64,000 nt of DNA from positions 2,859,583 through 2,923,582 of the forward strand of contig JYIP02000002.1 in NCBI GenBank assembly GCA_001051155.2. Reading direction: 5' to 3'. The translations under genes and the position numbers were made by a program. Under the pieces are notes generated by a model. That model was not told where the DNA came from. It did not search any database and saw only the letters and a list, made by a program, of their open reading frames with translations. The stretch is from Chrysoporthe austroafricana. Taxonomy: Eukaryota > Ascomycota > Sordariomycetes > Diaporthales > Cryphonectriaceae. Below are positions 1-10,090 of this stretch, one piece after another. Every line of letters begins with the position of its first letter. Within the stretch, counting starts at the first letter, position 1.

Positions 1-1
1 G

Positions 2-343
2 GTGTGTATGCACACCTCGCTGTACGCAACCAGACCGGGCGGCAAGGTCATAATGGTGGGGATGGGCACGCCGATCCAGACGCTGCCCATGTCTGTCGCG
101 CACCTTCGCGAGGTCGACATCCTGGGAATCTTCCGGTACGCGAATACGTACGCCACGGGGATTCGGCTGCTGTGTGGTCCCAGACAAGGCTGTGGCAGGG
201 GAAAGGGTGGCCTGCCGAGTCTGGATAACATGGTCACGCACCGTTTCAAGGGGCTGCACCGTTCGCGAGAGGCGTTCGAGCTGGCGAGTCGGACGGTCGA
301 TGATGAGGGACGACTAGTGTTGAAGGTTGTCATTGAGGCGTGA
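2..343 (+). CDS. Polyol (sorbitol/xylitol/L-arabinitol-type) dehydrogenase, 3' end only
   Basis: This is the C-terminal 113 residues of a medium-chain zinc dehydrogenase that oxidises a sugar alcohol with NAD+; the 5' part lies outside the window. The visible segment holds the end of the Rossmann domain (GGKVIMVGMGTP, then LREVDILGIFRYANTY) and the family's closing VTHRFKGL and KVVIEA strings, which match the sorbitol, xylitol and L-arabinitol 4-dehydrogenase group. Catalytic zinc ligands are upstream and not visible, so the exact substrate cannot be told. About nine residues around positions 172-198 (Cys/Gly/Arg-rich) look like an insertion relative to my memory of the family. The gene converges on CSN6. 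The family call is firm, the substrate is open. Confidence 0.85.
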   Translation: MCMHTSLYATRPGGKVIMVGMGTPIQTLPMSVAHLREVDILGIFRYANTYATGIRLLCGPRQGCGRGKGGLPSLDNMVTHRFKGLHRSREAFELASRTVDDEGRLVLKVVIEA

Positions 344-804
344 TGAAACTCTCCTTCTCGGCGTTCTTATATGGTCCGGAATGGGAGGCTCTATTGGTCA
401 TACGTATTCTTCCTTCACTTTCCTAATGGCCTTAAACTCAACGTGATATTCGGTTGGCGGAAGCGATGATTAGACTTAAACGTCTCCTCTAGATACTTTA
501 CATGATCAACGACAACTCATAAGAATGCCAAAGTCCGATTCGCTCAAACATGACATTAGAGCCGCCATCATTTCAGAGGGAAAGATGCAATCCGTATTTA
601 CAGTGTGTCATTCATTCATCTACTGCCTGGTCTATGTGACCTCCCATTTTCCGGGACCAGATGAACGCCGCGCCGTGCCATGCCTATTCATGCATGTAAA
701 TGCCATAATGTTCTAGACCCCTAACAACCCTCCAACACCAAGCGGAATCCAGAGATCTTTGAATAAAGACGAAACGTGATAGGACCATGAAAGTAGAACG
801 CCAT
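344..804. other. Intergenic, convergent 3' ends
   Basis: This spacer lies between the stop of the polyol dehydrogenase and the stop of CSN6 on the opposite strand. It is mildly AT-rich, as expected for two 3' untranslated regions. No gene is supported; the short open frame near 525-716 has no protein-like features. Confidence 0.6.
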
Positions 805-2014
805 CTAAAGCAGGTCGCCGGCTACAGACATGCCACCGTACTGCTGAGAACTTGCAAGAGCAGTAGTGAGGTGTTGCTTCTGAGCGACCTTCCCCGCCTC
901 GATAGCGGAGAACTTCTTACCGATGTCGCGTGTATCGGCGACTCGGTTCATGAGCTCGTTAAGGAGTTTGATGGTGGCGACATCGTTCTCCTCATGCAGG
1001 ATCTCTTTCTTGAACTCCTCAGCGTCGGCGGGCTCGACGAGACTGAGGCGGTGGACCAGAGCTTGAATGAGCCGCAAAAGCGTCTGAGAAGGCTCAGTGG
1101 GACCGGGGCCGGCTGCATTAGCCTCCGCCTCGACCTCGGCCATGTAAGGAGGGGGGAGCTTCTGCAGGTACTTGATGATCAGGTCGATGCGGGACTTGAG
1201 CATCTTGATCGCGTTGGCCTTGGTCGTCAAAGCGGCCACCATGTCCTCACCCTCCTTCGACAGGGAAACGGTGTTGGGATCGACCTTTTCGGTCTCGGCA
1301 GCAACCTTCTTTCCCTTGCCCTTGACATCGACCTCTTTTTGCTTCTCGCGGGTCTGGGCAGATGCAGCATTGGTGGCACCTCCTGCGACCGAGCTCATAC
1401 TGATCATCTCAGCCTCGCCGGTCTCGACCACAAAAGGAATCTCCCGAAACTTGAGCCTAAGCTGCGCGTCGCCATCCTTCATCTCCTTGTCCTCGCCATC
1501 ATCCTGGGCCTCCTTATTGCCGCCCTCAACCTCGAAATTCGTCTCGTACAGCGTGACGGGAAACTGCCCGGCGACGGACTCCTCGCCAACCTCTCCGGTG
1601 TGAAGTCCAAGCAGGATGGCAGACTCATTCCGCTCGAGGATCTGGTTGTGAATTGGTAGGACGTTGGGGCCGGGACCGCTTCGAGGCAGTAAGGTATACC
1701 AGCCCACCAAGTCGAGGTCGCGATCCTTGTGAACAGCTCTCACTACGAAGTCAAGTTAGAAAAGGCCAGTCCATAGATGATGCGTGGGACTCACTCTGCT
1801 CCAGGCGATTCTCAAACCAGCCCGGGGACAGTTTGACAACGCCATTGTCATCCTCCGTCTTGACCTCGTAGGCGAACTCGACGCTGATCTCGCGACCATT
1901 CTGTTGACCTAGTAGAGCGCCAACGACAGGGCCAGGTAGCGCCCGCAAGGTGTGCCTCACCACGTAATCAGAGATCGCGATGAGAGGCAGCGGGTGAAGA
2001 ATGACGTGCTCCAT
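805..2014 (-). CDS. csn6: COP9 signalosome subunit 6 (MPN-domain protein)
   Basis: Two exons, 2014-1795 and 1742-805, are joined across a 52-bp intron (donor gtgagt, acceptor cgtag) to give about 385 residues. The product is a scaffold subunit of the COP9 signalosome, which removes Nedd8 from cullin-RING ligases. The MPN domain begins at once with MEHVILHPLPLIAISDY and GPVVGALLGQQNGREISVE, and continues over the junction into LDLVGWYTLLPRSG and LPIHNQIL. The place where JAMM metalloproteases carry the zinc-binding HxH reads WYTLLP, so the site is dead, as in CSN6 and unlike CSN5. A charged linker (about 120-190) is followed by helices typical of the subunit's C-terminal bundle. I start at the Met just before the MPN domain because a stop lies nine codons upstream in frame; the usual short N-terminal NPL-type leader is not evident, so an unrecognised 5' exon is possible. 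Confidence 0.88.
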
Positions 2015-4530
2015 GTCGAATCGGTCAGCCGCTCAATCGGAACGAGACGGTTGGCTGTTGTTGTCAGGTTGGCCTGCCTCGCCAGGAGAAGGAAGTGTGG
2101 GCAGAGGCAGCGAAGGAGGACGGGATGGAGGTGGGCCGTGGCGGGACAATCTCTTGCCCGAGGCGATGGGGGCGCCGAACAGGCTACTCGTGGGGATCTC
2201 GAGGTTGTTGAGGTTGGGTGGCGCCGACTCGTGTCTCGACGCGCGGCCGCCGTTCTGCTCCCCGTCGCCGTCGCCTCTGTCCTTCTGCTCGTTCGCAGCC
2301 TCGATTGCCGTGAGGGACTGGGTCGTCTCGTCAGCCTCGTCGCTAGCAGCAGCGCCGGCAGCAGGAGATGGGGTGGAACGGTCGGCCTGCTCAGCTGGAG
2401 GATAGGCAGTCTGTTGGGCGGGCTGAGGCTGCTGGAGCACACTGAGTATGCCCTGGGAGAGAGGAGCAGGAGCTGAGATGGCACGAGGTGGGTCTCGCGA
2501 GGGAATCTTGGTGAGCTCGTAGGGAATAGCTGCGAGTTTGTCCTCTGGCGCACGGCAGCAGCAGCAGGGAAGGCACAGTTGCCTCAGCATGCACATGATG
2601 GGGCTGGATGTTGCACGCGGCAGATGGTGGTCCGAGCGCCTGTCAAGCTGCCCAGGGACGGAAGGTGGGGTGAGGTGGGGGACGTTTTTTTTGGGCCCAG
2701 ACAACAGAGCTAGATTCACGATCCCGCTTAAAGACACTGGCCCCTTCAGCCTCGCCGGGCCCAGGTGGGCCACCGTCAAGAAATGGACATCCTGAGGCAA
2801 GATCATCTCAAGGAGCAACAAATAATCCTAAGTACCTAAAAGGTTTACTATTCAATGATGAGCACAAATTTTTCAAGAGAAAAAGATATGGAATAGGCCA
2901 AAGTTTTGACTGCACTGTGCCACAATTTCCTTTACATTATTATACTGTTGATCGTTGACACACCAAACTTTTCCCTTCTGCCTTGGCTGGAAAACGCATA
3001 TTCTATCTTGGAGCTTACCATTCATGAAATCTTCCTCTGGATTCACGGGTACTGGCCGAACTTCGCTGAGATTGGTCTATTTCGTTATCCAACCTGGACA
3101 TCCTCTCGGCCTACCTAGGTACTTGAGTATATGGCAATCCATGTTCCTGCATGTGGAATGTGAGCACTTTTATATCACTCATTTCCATAATATTTCAAAT
3201 GATATTATGTTTGCGAGAAATGCCTACGATATTCACCCACTTCACTCCAAGGCTGCTACTAGAGGCGTAGGACAGCATGTTCTGCCTGAGCAATTGGTTC
3301 TACCTATTTTCCAGATACTGGGCCCCTTCTCCTCGTCCATTTATTCTTCCTCGAGCCCAAAACTTTTTCCCTTGGTTTGAGGCCAAGTCACAAGGGGTAA
3401 GATAGAGAATTCCCACAACTTTCAATCTCATCGGTCCAGAATATCTTCAGAAGAGATGCTGTATTCCCCTAAACCAGCCCAGCTTCTCCCTTGCGATCAT
3501 CCTCTAGCTATCTTCGATGCTATATATCCTCTACATGATAGGATAATTTCTTAGTTGGCCATATTAGAGCACAATTTCATGCCTACGCAGCCTACGTGAA
3601 TATTTAGTGAGGTATCACATTGTCAACATCGGGGTGTCTGGTCTGATTAGTCAATGCTGTATGTAGTTCAGCTTCTCAGACCCCAAAACACACACTTTTC
3701 AGGGCCAATCCACGATCTAGACCATGTAGTGAAGAATCGCTCCGTAACTTCCTCCTTCCGTGCTGCTTGCATGCAGCCCCAGACAATAGACCTTTCTTTC
3801 ATGCAACCTAGATTGTGGAGCCAAGACTACATCGGCATCTCTTGAAAGGCTATCGACAAGCAACAAGCGAAATCAATGCTTCCGGTGGGAAATCCCAAGG
3901 GCATACGGTATGTGCAAACATTTCGGCTCCACAGGCAAAGCTTTAGGTGATATCATAGCTTAGTATCGTTGCCACTCTGTACCTCTCTCGGCAACTATCT
4001 ACCCGAGCTGCGTTTAGTTGATGACAACGGGGAAAGCCTTCCGGTCTCAACCTGGAAGAATGATATACTAGTGATCGGTGACAGGCACTGCGTAGGTGCT
4101 CACATGGGACATACTGGAGATGGCAGTGCTTGCAGTCTTGGTTTTCGACACATGGTTAGCTCCGCAGCCCATCCAAGAGTTCAATGCCCACTAAGAAAGA
4201 ACTGCACAGAAGCATGTGTGTTCTTCAAGGAAGCATTTCTTTGCTGACCATCCAAAGGGAGTCATTGTAAGCGACAGCTGTTCTGAAAGAGACTCGCAAG
4301 CTGCAAAGTGGAGAGTGCCGAAGGGTGCCTGGGGCCAGAGAGCATGAGGTTGATTGCGTCGTGAAGGTCTTCATCATGGCCCATCTCTCATTTCCTCTCC
4401 TACATAAGGACTGCGAAGTCGCAGGTCTATCTGAGAAGTTGAACTTCAGAGCATCCTATCCCTTGGAGCGCAGTGGCAACGCATCCCCAGCAACACATCC
4501 CCAGACACTGGTCCCCAGCGACTGTCGGCC
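2015..4530. other. Long intergenic region between divergent CSN6 and the 4531 gene
   Basis: The first 800 bp are GC-rich. On the minus strand they hold an open Ala/Pro/Ser/Asp-rich frame (2821-2036) that ends in TGA nine codons before the CSN6 start in the same frame. From about 2830 to 3900 the DNA turns AT-rich with no long frame. Plus-strand frames at 2955-3380, 3969-4247 and 4325-4534 show no recognisable protein and are probably chance. Promoters of both flanking genes must lie here. Confidence 0.5.
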
Positions 4531-6615
4531 ATGACTGCTCATCCCACTACGCATGGTGGACTGCCCAATCTTCCTCCCTATCCCTCAACACCCGGCCATC
4601 TAATGGCACCGCCCCCCAGCATGGAGTCACCAGGCGCCGTCCCAGTCAAGAGAGGTCCAGAGGATGAGGTCCAATTTGTGTCTGCTCACTCTGTGAAGAA
4701 GTGTCGCGGCAGCAGAGACCCAAACCCAGCCCAGGAGCAACAAGCGTCAGATCAGGGTAACCCACATCTCCAGGACCTACCGGCTGGGACTCAAGACTCT
4801 GGCAATCCTCCAAGCAGCGCAGCCGGAGGACCGGCACCGGGTGAACCACAATCTGTGCTCAACAGTGGCGTGTCGGTACCGGTCATGGGAAACTACGTCT
4901 TCCCTCCGCCTCCCAACAGCATCTCGAGCCAGACCCCGCGAAGTTCTCCCATGCTCTCGCCAAAACAGCTTCCTTCGACGATACCCAAGAGACAGACTGC
5001 TGAGAACGCCCAAACACCGCCGAACATCCCAATGATGTCTGCTGGGTACCTAGCGCCCATGCCACAACGTGGACTGCATGTTCCATGGGGCATGGCTGGT
5101 CTGTATCCTCAGCCTGCACCAATGGTCCCCAGTGCTCCCTGGAATCCACAACTGCCACTGCCTCCTGTTGAACCGCAACGTGCTGAACCACCCCTTGAGA
5201 TCAGGGACCAGGACCCTTCACCAAGACGATCTGTCACGCCCAAGGAGCCACTCTCGGCTCCACCAGCTGCCTCTCATCCTCAACCTCTAGAGAAGGAGAA
5301 GGAGCACAGCCAGCAGATCCACAAAGCCGAGTTGAATCAAGCTCACAAAACACTGGAATTACAGAAGCCGGCCCCCAGGCCTTCCTCTAGCTCGGTAGCT
5401 GAGCCATCAGTTCGGCCAGTCTCATCGCCTCCACCACAACTCGAGACTGGCGCTCTGACTCCAACCAGCACACCAGTGTCCTCTCGATCTCGATTGGATG
5501 CCACTGCAAACCCTGCCTGCAGCAGTGATGTAGCAACAGGTTCACAGATGCAGGCTCCAAAGGCACCGTGCCTGGTCTGTGAGCAGATGCGCCAACAGGC
5601 CCTTTTCAACCAAGCCAATGGCATCCCTACTGGACATCCTCCTCCTCATCTGCAACAGCACGGTTGGCATGGTCTTGGTCCGTTCCAACAACAGCTGCAA
5701 CTGGCGCATCCACCTGCGATGGGTCCGGGCCTGGGCATGCAGAACTTTCAGCTCAGATTCCAACCCTTCTCTCCTGGCCAGATCCCGATGGGATACACCC
5801 TACCACAAGTTCCCCTCTCGGTTCCAGTGTCGATACAGAGGATGGCCCCGGTCGCCAATATGAGTGCCGGTGACCAACTGCAAGGCGGTCCTCAGAGCAA
5901 TCGGAGCCAGATTCAGCAGGCCACTTCGAACCTAACACCTCAAATCCTGCCCGGGATGCCTCAGATTCAACACCCTGAGTACATTCAAAACCAAATGTCA
6001 CTTCCCCAGCAGCCGATTGCAGCCCCGAGGCCAGCCATGGCTATCACACAGGCTTCTATTCAAACGCCACCTCCGCCTTCACCAGTGATCGCCCAGGCTC
6101 CGCAGGCTTCCCAGGTTTCTCAAGCAGCAGCACAGGTTGAGCCTCGCAAACACTCCCCAAACCTCATCGTCGACATTGCCGAGACGTGCGAGGACGTCTT
6201 CCCGTGGGACGAGGTAGCAAAGAGACACGGTGTGCCTCGCGTCAAGGTCGTCGAGACCTTCGCTGCCATCATCCAGCTGCCCCTGCTCCGCTGCACGAAC
6301 GACAAGAAGCGACACGGAAAGCTTGCCACCAGCAGGCTCCGAGAGTACACCAAGGCGAAGAAGGATGTTGAGGCGGCGAATGGTTCTTCAGCGGCGAAAG
6401 CAGCGACCAGCGGATCCACGTCGAAACCAACGCCCCAGGCCGGCCCATTGCGACCGCCACAGAGTCGTGAGAGCCAACCCAAAGCAGACCAGCCACATAC
6501 AACCCAAGAACAACGCCTCCTGCCAGGTGTGCTGGAGATGGCCAACACAATGGCACCACTCGGCCTCCCATCAACGCTCACGAACGGGCTCAACGGGCCC
6601 TGGCAGCGACAATAA
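4531..6615 (+). CDS. Pro/Gln-rich nuclear-type protein with conserved C-terminal helical module
   Basis: A single-exon gene of 694 residues that I cannot assign to a named family. Residues 1-530 are disordered, rich in Pro, Gln, Ser and Met, like an activation domain or coactivator. Near residues 35-62 is DEVQFVSAHSVKKCRG, a basic patch that could act as a nuclear signal. One isolated CLVCEQM pair (about 348) is too little for a zinc finger. Residues 535-620 are the only folded-looking part: NLIVDIAETCEDVFPWDEVAKRHG followed by VVETFAAIIQLPLLRC and a basic KKRHGK...RLREYTKAKK tail, which reads like a helix-turn-helix with a basic helix. The stop is 17 bp from the stop of the convergent gene. 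A transcription-related role is an inference from composition. Confidence 0.75.
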   Translation: MTAHPTTHGGLPNLPPYPSTPGHLMAPPPSMESPGAVPVKRGPEDEVQFVSAHSVKKCRGSRDPNPAQEQQASDQGNPHLQDLPAGTQDSGNPPSSAAGGPAPGEPQSVLNSGVSVPVMGNYVFPPPPNSISSQTPRSSPMLSPKQLPSTIPKRQTAENAQTPPNIPMMSAGYLAPMPQRGLHVPWGMAGLYPQPAPMVPSAPWNPQLPLPPVEPQRAEPPLEIRDQDPSPRRSVTPKEPLSAPPAASHPQPLEKEKEHSQQIHKAELNQAHKTLELQKPAPRPSSSSVAEPSVRPVSSPPPQLETGALTPTSTPVSSRSRLDATANPACSSDVATGSQMQAPKAPCLVCEQMRQQALFNQANGIPTGHPPPHLQQHGWHGLGPFQQQLQLAHPPAMGPGLGMQNFQLRFQPFSPGQIPMGYTLPQVPLSVPVSIQRMAPVANMSAGDQLQGGPQSNRSQIQQATSNLTPQILPGMPQIQHPEYIQNQMSLPQQPIAAPRPAMAITQASIQTPPPPSPVIAQAPQASQVSQAAAQVEPRKHSPNLIVDIAETCEDVFPWDEVAKRHGVPRVKVVETFAAIIQLPLLRCTNDKKRHGKLATSRLREYTKAKKDVEAANGSSAAKAATSGSTSKPTPQAGPLRPPQSRESQPKADQPHTTQEQRLLPGVLEMANTMAPLGLPSTLTNGLNGPWQRQ

Positions 6616-6632
6616 TTCAAAAACCTTGCCCT

Positions 6633-7046
6633 TCACTTGTTCAGCAACAGGTCCCAGTCCACCAGCCGCCCTAGGTTCCCCTCCACCCACTGCTCATACC
6701 TCCCTGGCCAGCGACAGCCGACCGCTGGGTCTAACCCCGCGAACCTCGTACGGCCAAGGTCCTCTATCTGCATGACCAAGGTCGCCCGCAGCTGTCTCTC
6801 GAGGTCCCGCGCGTCGGTGGACCGCCCCTCGACCATCGCCCAGCGGATCCGCCCCAAGAGGGCCTCGCGCTCAGCGGCATACCTGATGAGGATCTGGCTG
6901 CGGTTGTAGGCGGGGTCACACGCGGCGCAGGTACAGCTGAGCCAGGTCCTCCGGGCCGGGAGGGCGCACTTCTTGGGGCAGCGGGGGCCGGACCAGTGGA
7001 TGAGGTAGTGGGAGCATAGGAGCTTGGTCGCGGTGCCGTTGCACAT
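6633..7046 (-). CDS. Small Cys-rich fungal protein of unknown function
   Basis: A single-exon frame of 137 residues that I do not recognise by function. The first 50 residues carry paired cysteines and histidines (MCNGTATKLLCSHYLIHW, CPKKC, CTCAACDP) that could bind one or two zinc ions, followed by an Arg/Glu-rich helix (about 50-95) and a Trp-rich C-terminal end. There is no signal peptide or membrane segment. This N-terminal pattern of a short Cys-rich start followed by a charged helix occurs in many small uncharacterised Pezizomycotina proteins. It converges tail to tail on the Pro/Gln-rich gene with a 17-bp gap. Good codon bias and a sensible start support a real gene; the function is open. 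Confidence 0.6.
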   Translation of the reverse strand: MCNGTATKLLCSHYLIHWSGPRCPKKCALPARRTWLSCTCAACDPAYNRSQILIRYAAEREALLGRIRWAMVEGRSTDARDLERQLRATLVMQIEDLGRTRFAGLDPAVGCRWPGRYEQWVEGNLGRLVDWDLLLNK

Positions 7047-8458
7047 CTTTGGGTGGACTTCTGTCCTTCGTTCCCTCGCTCGAGGGTCTTCGGGAATCAG
7101 TCGTTGGTCGGGAGGAGGGCTATGGTGTGTTTATGGGATGATCGTCAGGCCTCAAAGCTCTCAGGACCTGCTCAGAATGATCCACGGCGGAATGCATGTC
7201 GTTTGTGATGTTGCGCGTGTTTTGGCGTTATGGCTGTTGGCAGGGTGTCTGTTTGCTTGATGTTGAAAGAATTCAATGGAGTGGCATTGTTTGTACCCCG
7301 GTTGCAACGGAAGAGGAATAGAAAAATGACAAAAGTGAAGAGAACTTCTCCAGGAAAAAATCTGGTCAGTGATATGTCTCGGATGATGCCCTTGTGACTG
7401 ATCACCTTCGCAGTGCCACAAATGATGTCTCTCTGTCTGGTGGCGGACACAGTGAGAGTGAGACTGGGGTTCAAGAGATAGATAGACGAAGAGAGAAAAA
7501 GAGTGAGAGAGAGTGTGTGTGTGTCTGAGAGCAGGGAGCGGGAATCAAAACAAAACATAAACAAACCAATCCCTCCCTCCGTCCGCTTGTCTGCTTGTTT
7601 TCCCCCTTCCGGCCCATCCGTACCGTCCCTTCCCGCTCAATGCCGCTGTATCTCCGCGCCCTTGGCGTGGATCAACCATCTTGCACGGCTCGTCATGACA
7701 ACCACAGATGGTTCTCCCTGAGATGTGAGAGAGGGGGGACAAACACGGGGGGTCGTCCGCGGTCTTCCTGCCCGAAGCACACCCCAAAACAAGAGTTGCT
7801 GGCCCTCGCCCTGGGCACTAAGGCACACAGAGTATCACCGCCGTCGCCGGACCGGGCATCATCCCTGGCGGCTAGTCCCCCGCGGCCCCGATTCACACAT
7901 GCGCGCGCGGATCGCGAGAGATCGTGCGAGGTCAATATGCGGGGGATACCCCGGGGGGAGAGGGCGGCGGAGAGGGATGTGGGCGTGCCGCAGGCTCGCC
8001 CTGCCGGCGAGGCGCCGCGAGCGACGGACCTTCGGCACGCCTCCTCGCTGGCTGCCCACGTGCTGCGCATGATACGGGAATCTGGGTCGTGGGTCGGGGC
8101 GCGGGCTGTTGGGGACTCCCTAGCCAGCGCCATGTCTTAGCTTGGCTTTAAGCATGTTCAGTCGGGGCTAGCAATGTGTGGCCAGACTCGTTTGCCGACT
8201 CCAGCCTCGCCCTGACCACGGCCTGCTTGAGATCACACGAGGTTCATAGTAGGCCTGGCTCGACTCGGGATGTCAAGTGTCTTGGAGGGGGTGTAGAGGG
8301 CATCGGGGGTGGTCATAGATGCCGAGATTCACCATAGGCCGGCGAGCTTTGTAACGAGTTTAGATTCGGTATCTCGTGCGCTAGTTTCACTACAGAATGT
8401 TGGGTATCAGGTTATCGTCAGTCATTTTAATGTCCTTTTCCATCTCATGTATAATCCC
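7047..8458. other. Intergenic region with GA/GT microsatellite
   Basis: This is the 5' side of the Cys-rich gene and the 3' side of the seven-helix gene. A GA-rich then GT-rich simple repeat runs near 7488-7530. The stretch 7600-8150 is GC-rich with overlapping open frames on both strands, but none has a protein-like composition. I see no gene. Confidence 0.5.
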
Positions 8459-10090
8459 TCATTTTGGTGGCCTGATGCTCAACATAGGCCACTCGTCCTC
8501 CCCAATGACGCCATGATCCACCTTCTGCGGCGCGAACGTGCTAGACATCGGCGTCGGCACCGCGAGCTCATATAAACCACCCTCAAGGTCTCTCCCCTGC
8601 CGCATGCCGGCTTCCCCTCCATCTAGCTCAAAGCAGTCCACGTGTGGCGTCGAGAGCGCCGAGCCTATGGGCGGGGCAGCCGCTCGGGACGGCCGGCGCG
8701 GCTGTTGCCCCTCCGGCGGCGGCTCTGCGGCGGGGGACGTGTTCTTGGTGCGCCGGCGGAGCTTGCGGCGGATAGGCCGCGGGACGAGCTTGCGGTAGAA
8801 GAACGCGCGGAAGGTCCTTGTCGTCCCGAAGACGACGAAGGCGAGGATGCTTGCGGACACGCCTGGGAGGAAGGATTTGCAGTCTGCGATGGCGTTGCTG
8901 GGCCGCAGGTCGACCCTCTCGTCTGCGGCGATCTCGTCGGTCCCGATCGCGAAGGAGATCTCGGCCATGATGATCACCAGCTCGTAAATCCTGCAAAGAT
9001 TGAAGTCAGTCCCTCGGAGCAGACGGACTACCCAAGTACATGGGGGGCTTACGCTAGACCCGCAAAGGCGACCGCGAACCGGACGACCAACCAGTTGTCG
9101 TAGATGCTCCTCTGACTACGTGGCACCCCGCCGGTACTCGCGAAGCTTGCGAGGCTGTCTGAGTTCTGAGCCTCCTGGTCGACGTGAGATCGGTCCGCGT
9201 AATTAACACGCCACGATACTTCAGTGCGCGTAGAAATGTATCTCACGAGGATTGCCATCAGGAAGATTGAGCCAAGCGCGAGAGACATGGCCACTGAATG
9301 AAGTAGTTAGCACATGCGCTTGGGGTGACTAGACCGAGACCTGGTAACACTCACTGATGAAGTTGGCAACGAAGTAGAAGCCCATGAGTGAGCTTTGCAC
9401 CACCTTAGTCCGCATCAAGGTCACCTGTAGGACCGGGATGAGAATGGCCATGAGCTTGGCCGTATTACTTCCATGACGAGCAGCTGACGGGGATGCCTTC
9501 ATCTGAAATACAGACTGGGCCAACTGAAAGCTCCTACGATGGTGTTAGTAAAATGACTAGAGGTGCGCCATGAAACCCAGAAGGTCCACATACCATACGA
9601 GCACAAGAAGGGCCTCGACGTTATAGCAGTAGTATTCTGTGCTCAGGTTAGCCACCGCCAGGACGGAGGGAGGGAGACGCGCTCTCGAGGAGACACTCAC
9701 GGATATAGAACAGGATGAGGTCGACTCCGACGGAAGGCCCAGCAACGGACAGCTCAGGGTTGCCGTCGTTGGCTTTCACGTACTCGGACTGGGCGAACTT
9801 GATGCTAGCCCATCGGAGGTAGGTATGGAGCTGCTGGGCCATGCTGACCAGCGCGCTGAGGGACGGGAAGAAGGCGAGGAGGGCCACATCTGGAAGCAGG
9901 GCGTCAGCCAACAGGTGCCATGTACCGGCCAAGGAGACATTTCGGACTCACAACTCTTCCACTCCCGGTGAGCTATTGTTGCCCACAGGAGGGCAGAGCT
10001 CAGCGAGAAACAGATGAAGCTGTAGAGGAAGACGCCGACCGCTGCTCCTATAGCTTCGGGCGGGAATTGCTGTCCGGTAAAACCGGACAT
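8459..10090 (-). CDS. Seven-transmembrane protein, GPCR-like, function unknown
   Basis: Six exons (10090-9952, 9889-9701, 9636-9594, 9533-9355, 9293-9053, 8990-8459) join in frame through introns of 60-64 bp, all GT...AG, to give 440 residues. Seven hydrophobic segments are visible: AVGVFLYSFICFSLSSALLW; VALLAFFPSLSALVS; VDLILFYIQYYCYNVEALLV across a junction; LMAILIPVLQVTLM; FYFVANFIMAMSLALGSIFL across a junction; VVRFAVAFAGLAIYELVIIM across a junction; and FLPGVSASILAFVVFGTT. The last is followed by a basic stretch (RAFFYRKLVPRPIRRKLRRR) and a Pro-rich, acidic cytoplasmic tail of about 110 residues. The closing VFGTTRTFRAFF pattern recalls a family of uncharacterised fungal seven-helix proteins. 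A receptor role is inferred from topology only; no CFEM domain or signal peptide is present. Confidence 0.8.

Noticed and set aside
172..198. Possible 27-bp GT...AG intron in the polyol dehydrogenase end
   Set aside because: Removing it keeps the frame and gives a tidier alignment, but 27 bp is below the known minimum for spliceosomal introns; left as a coding insertion.
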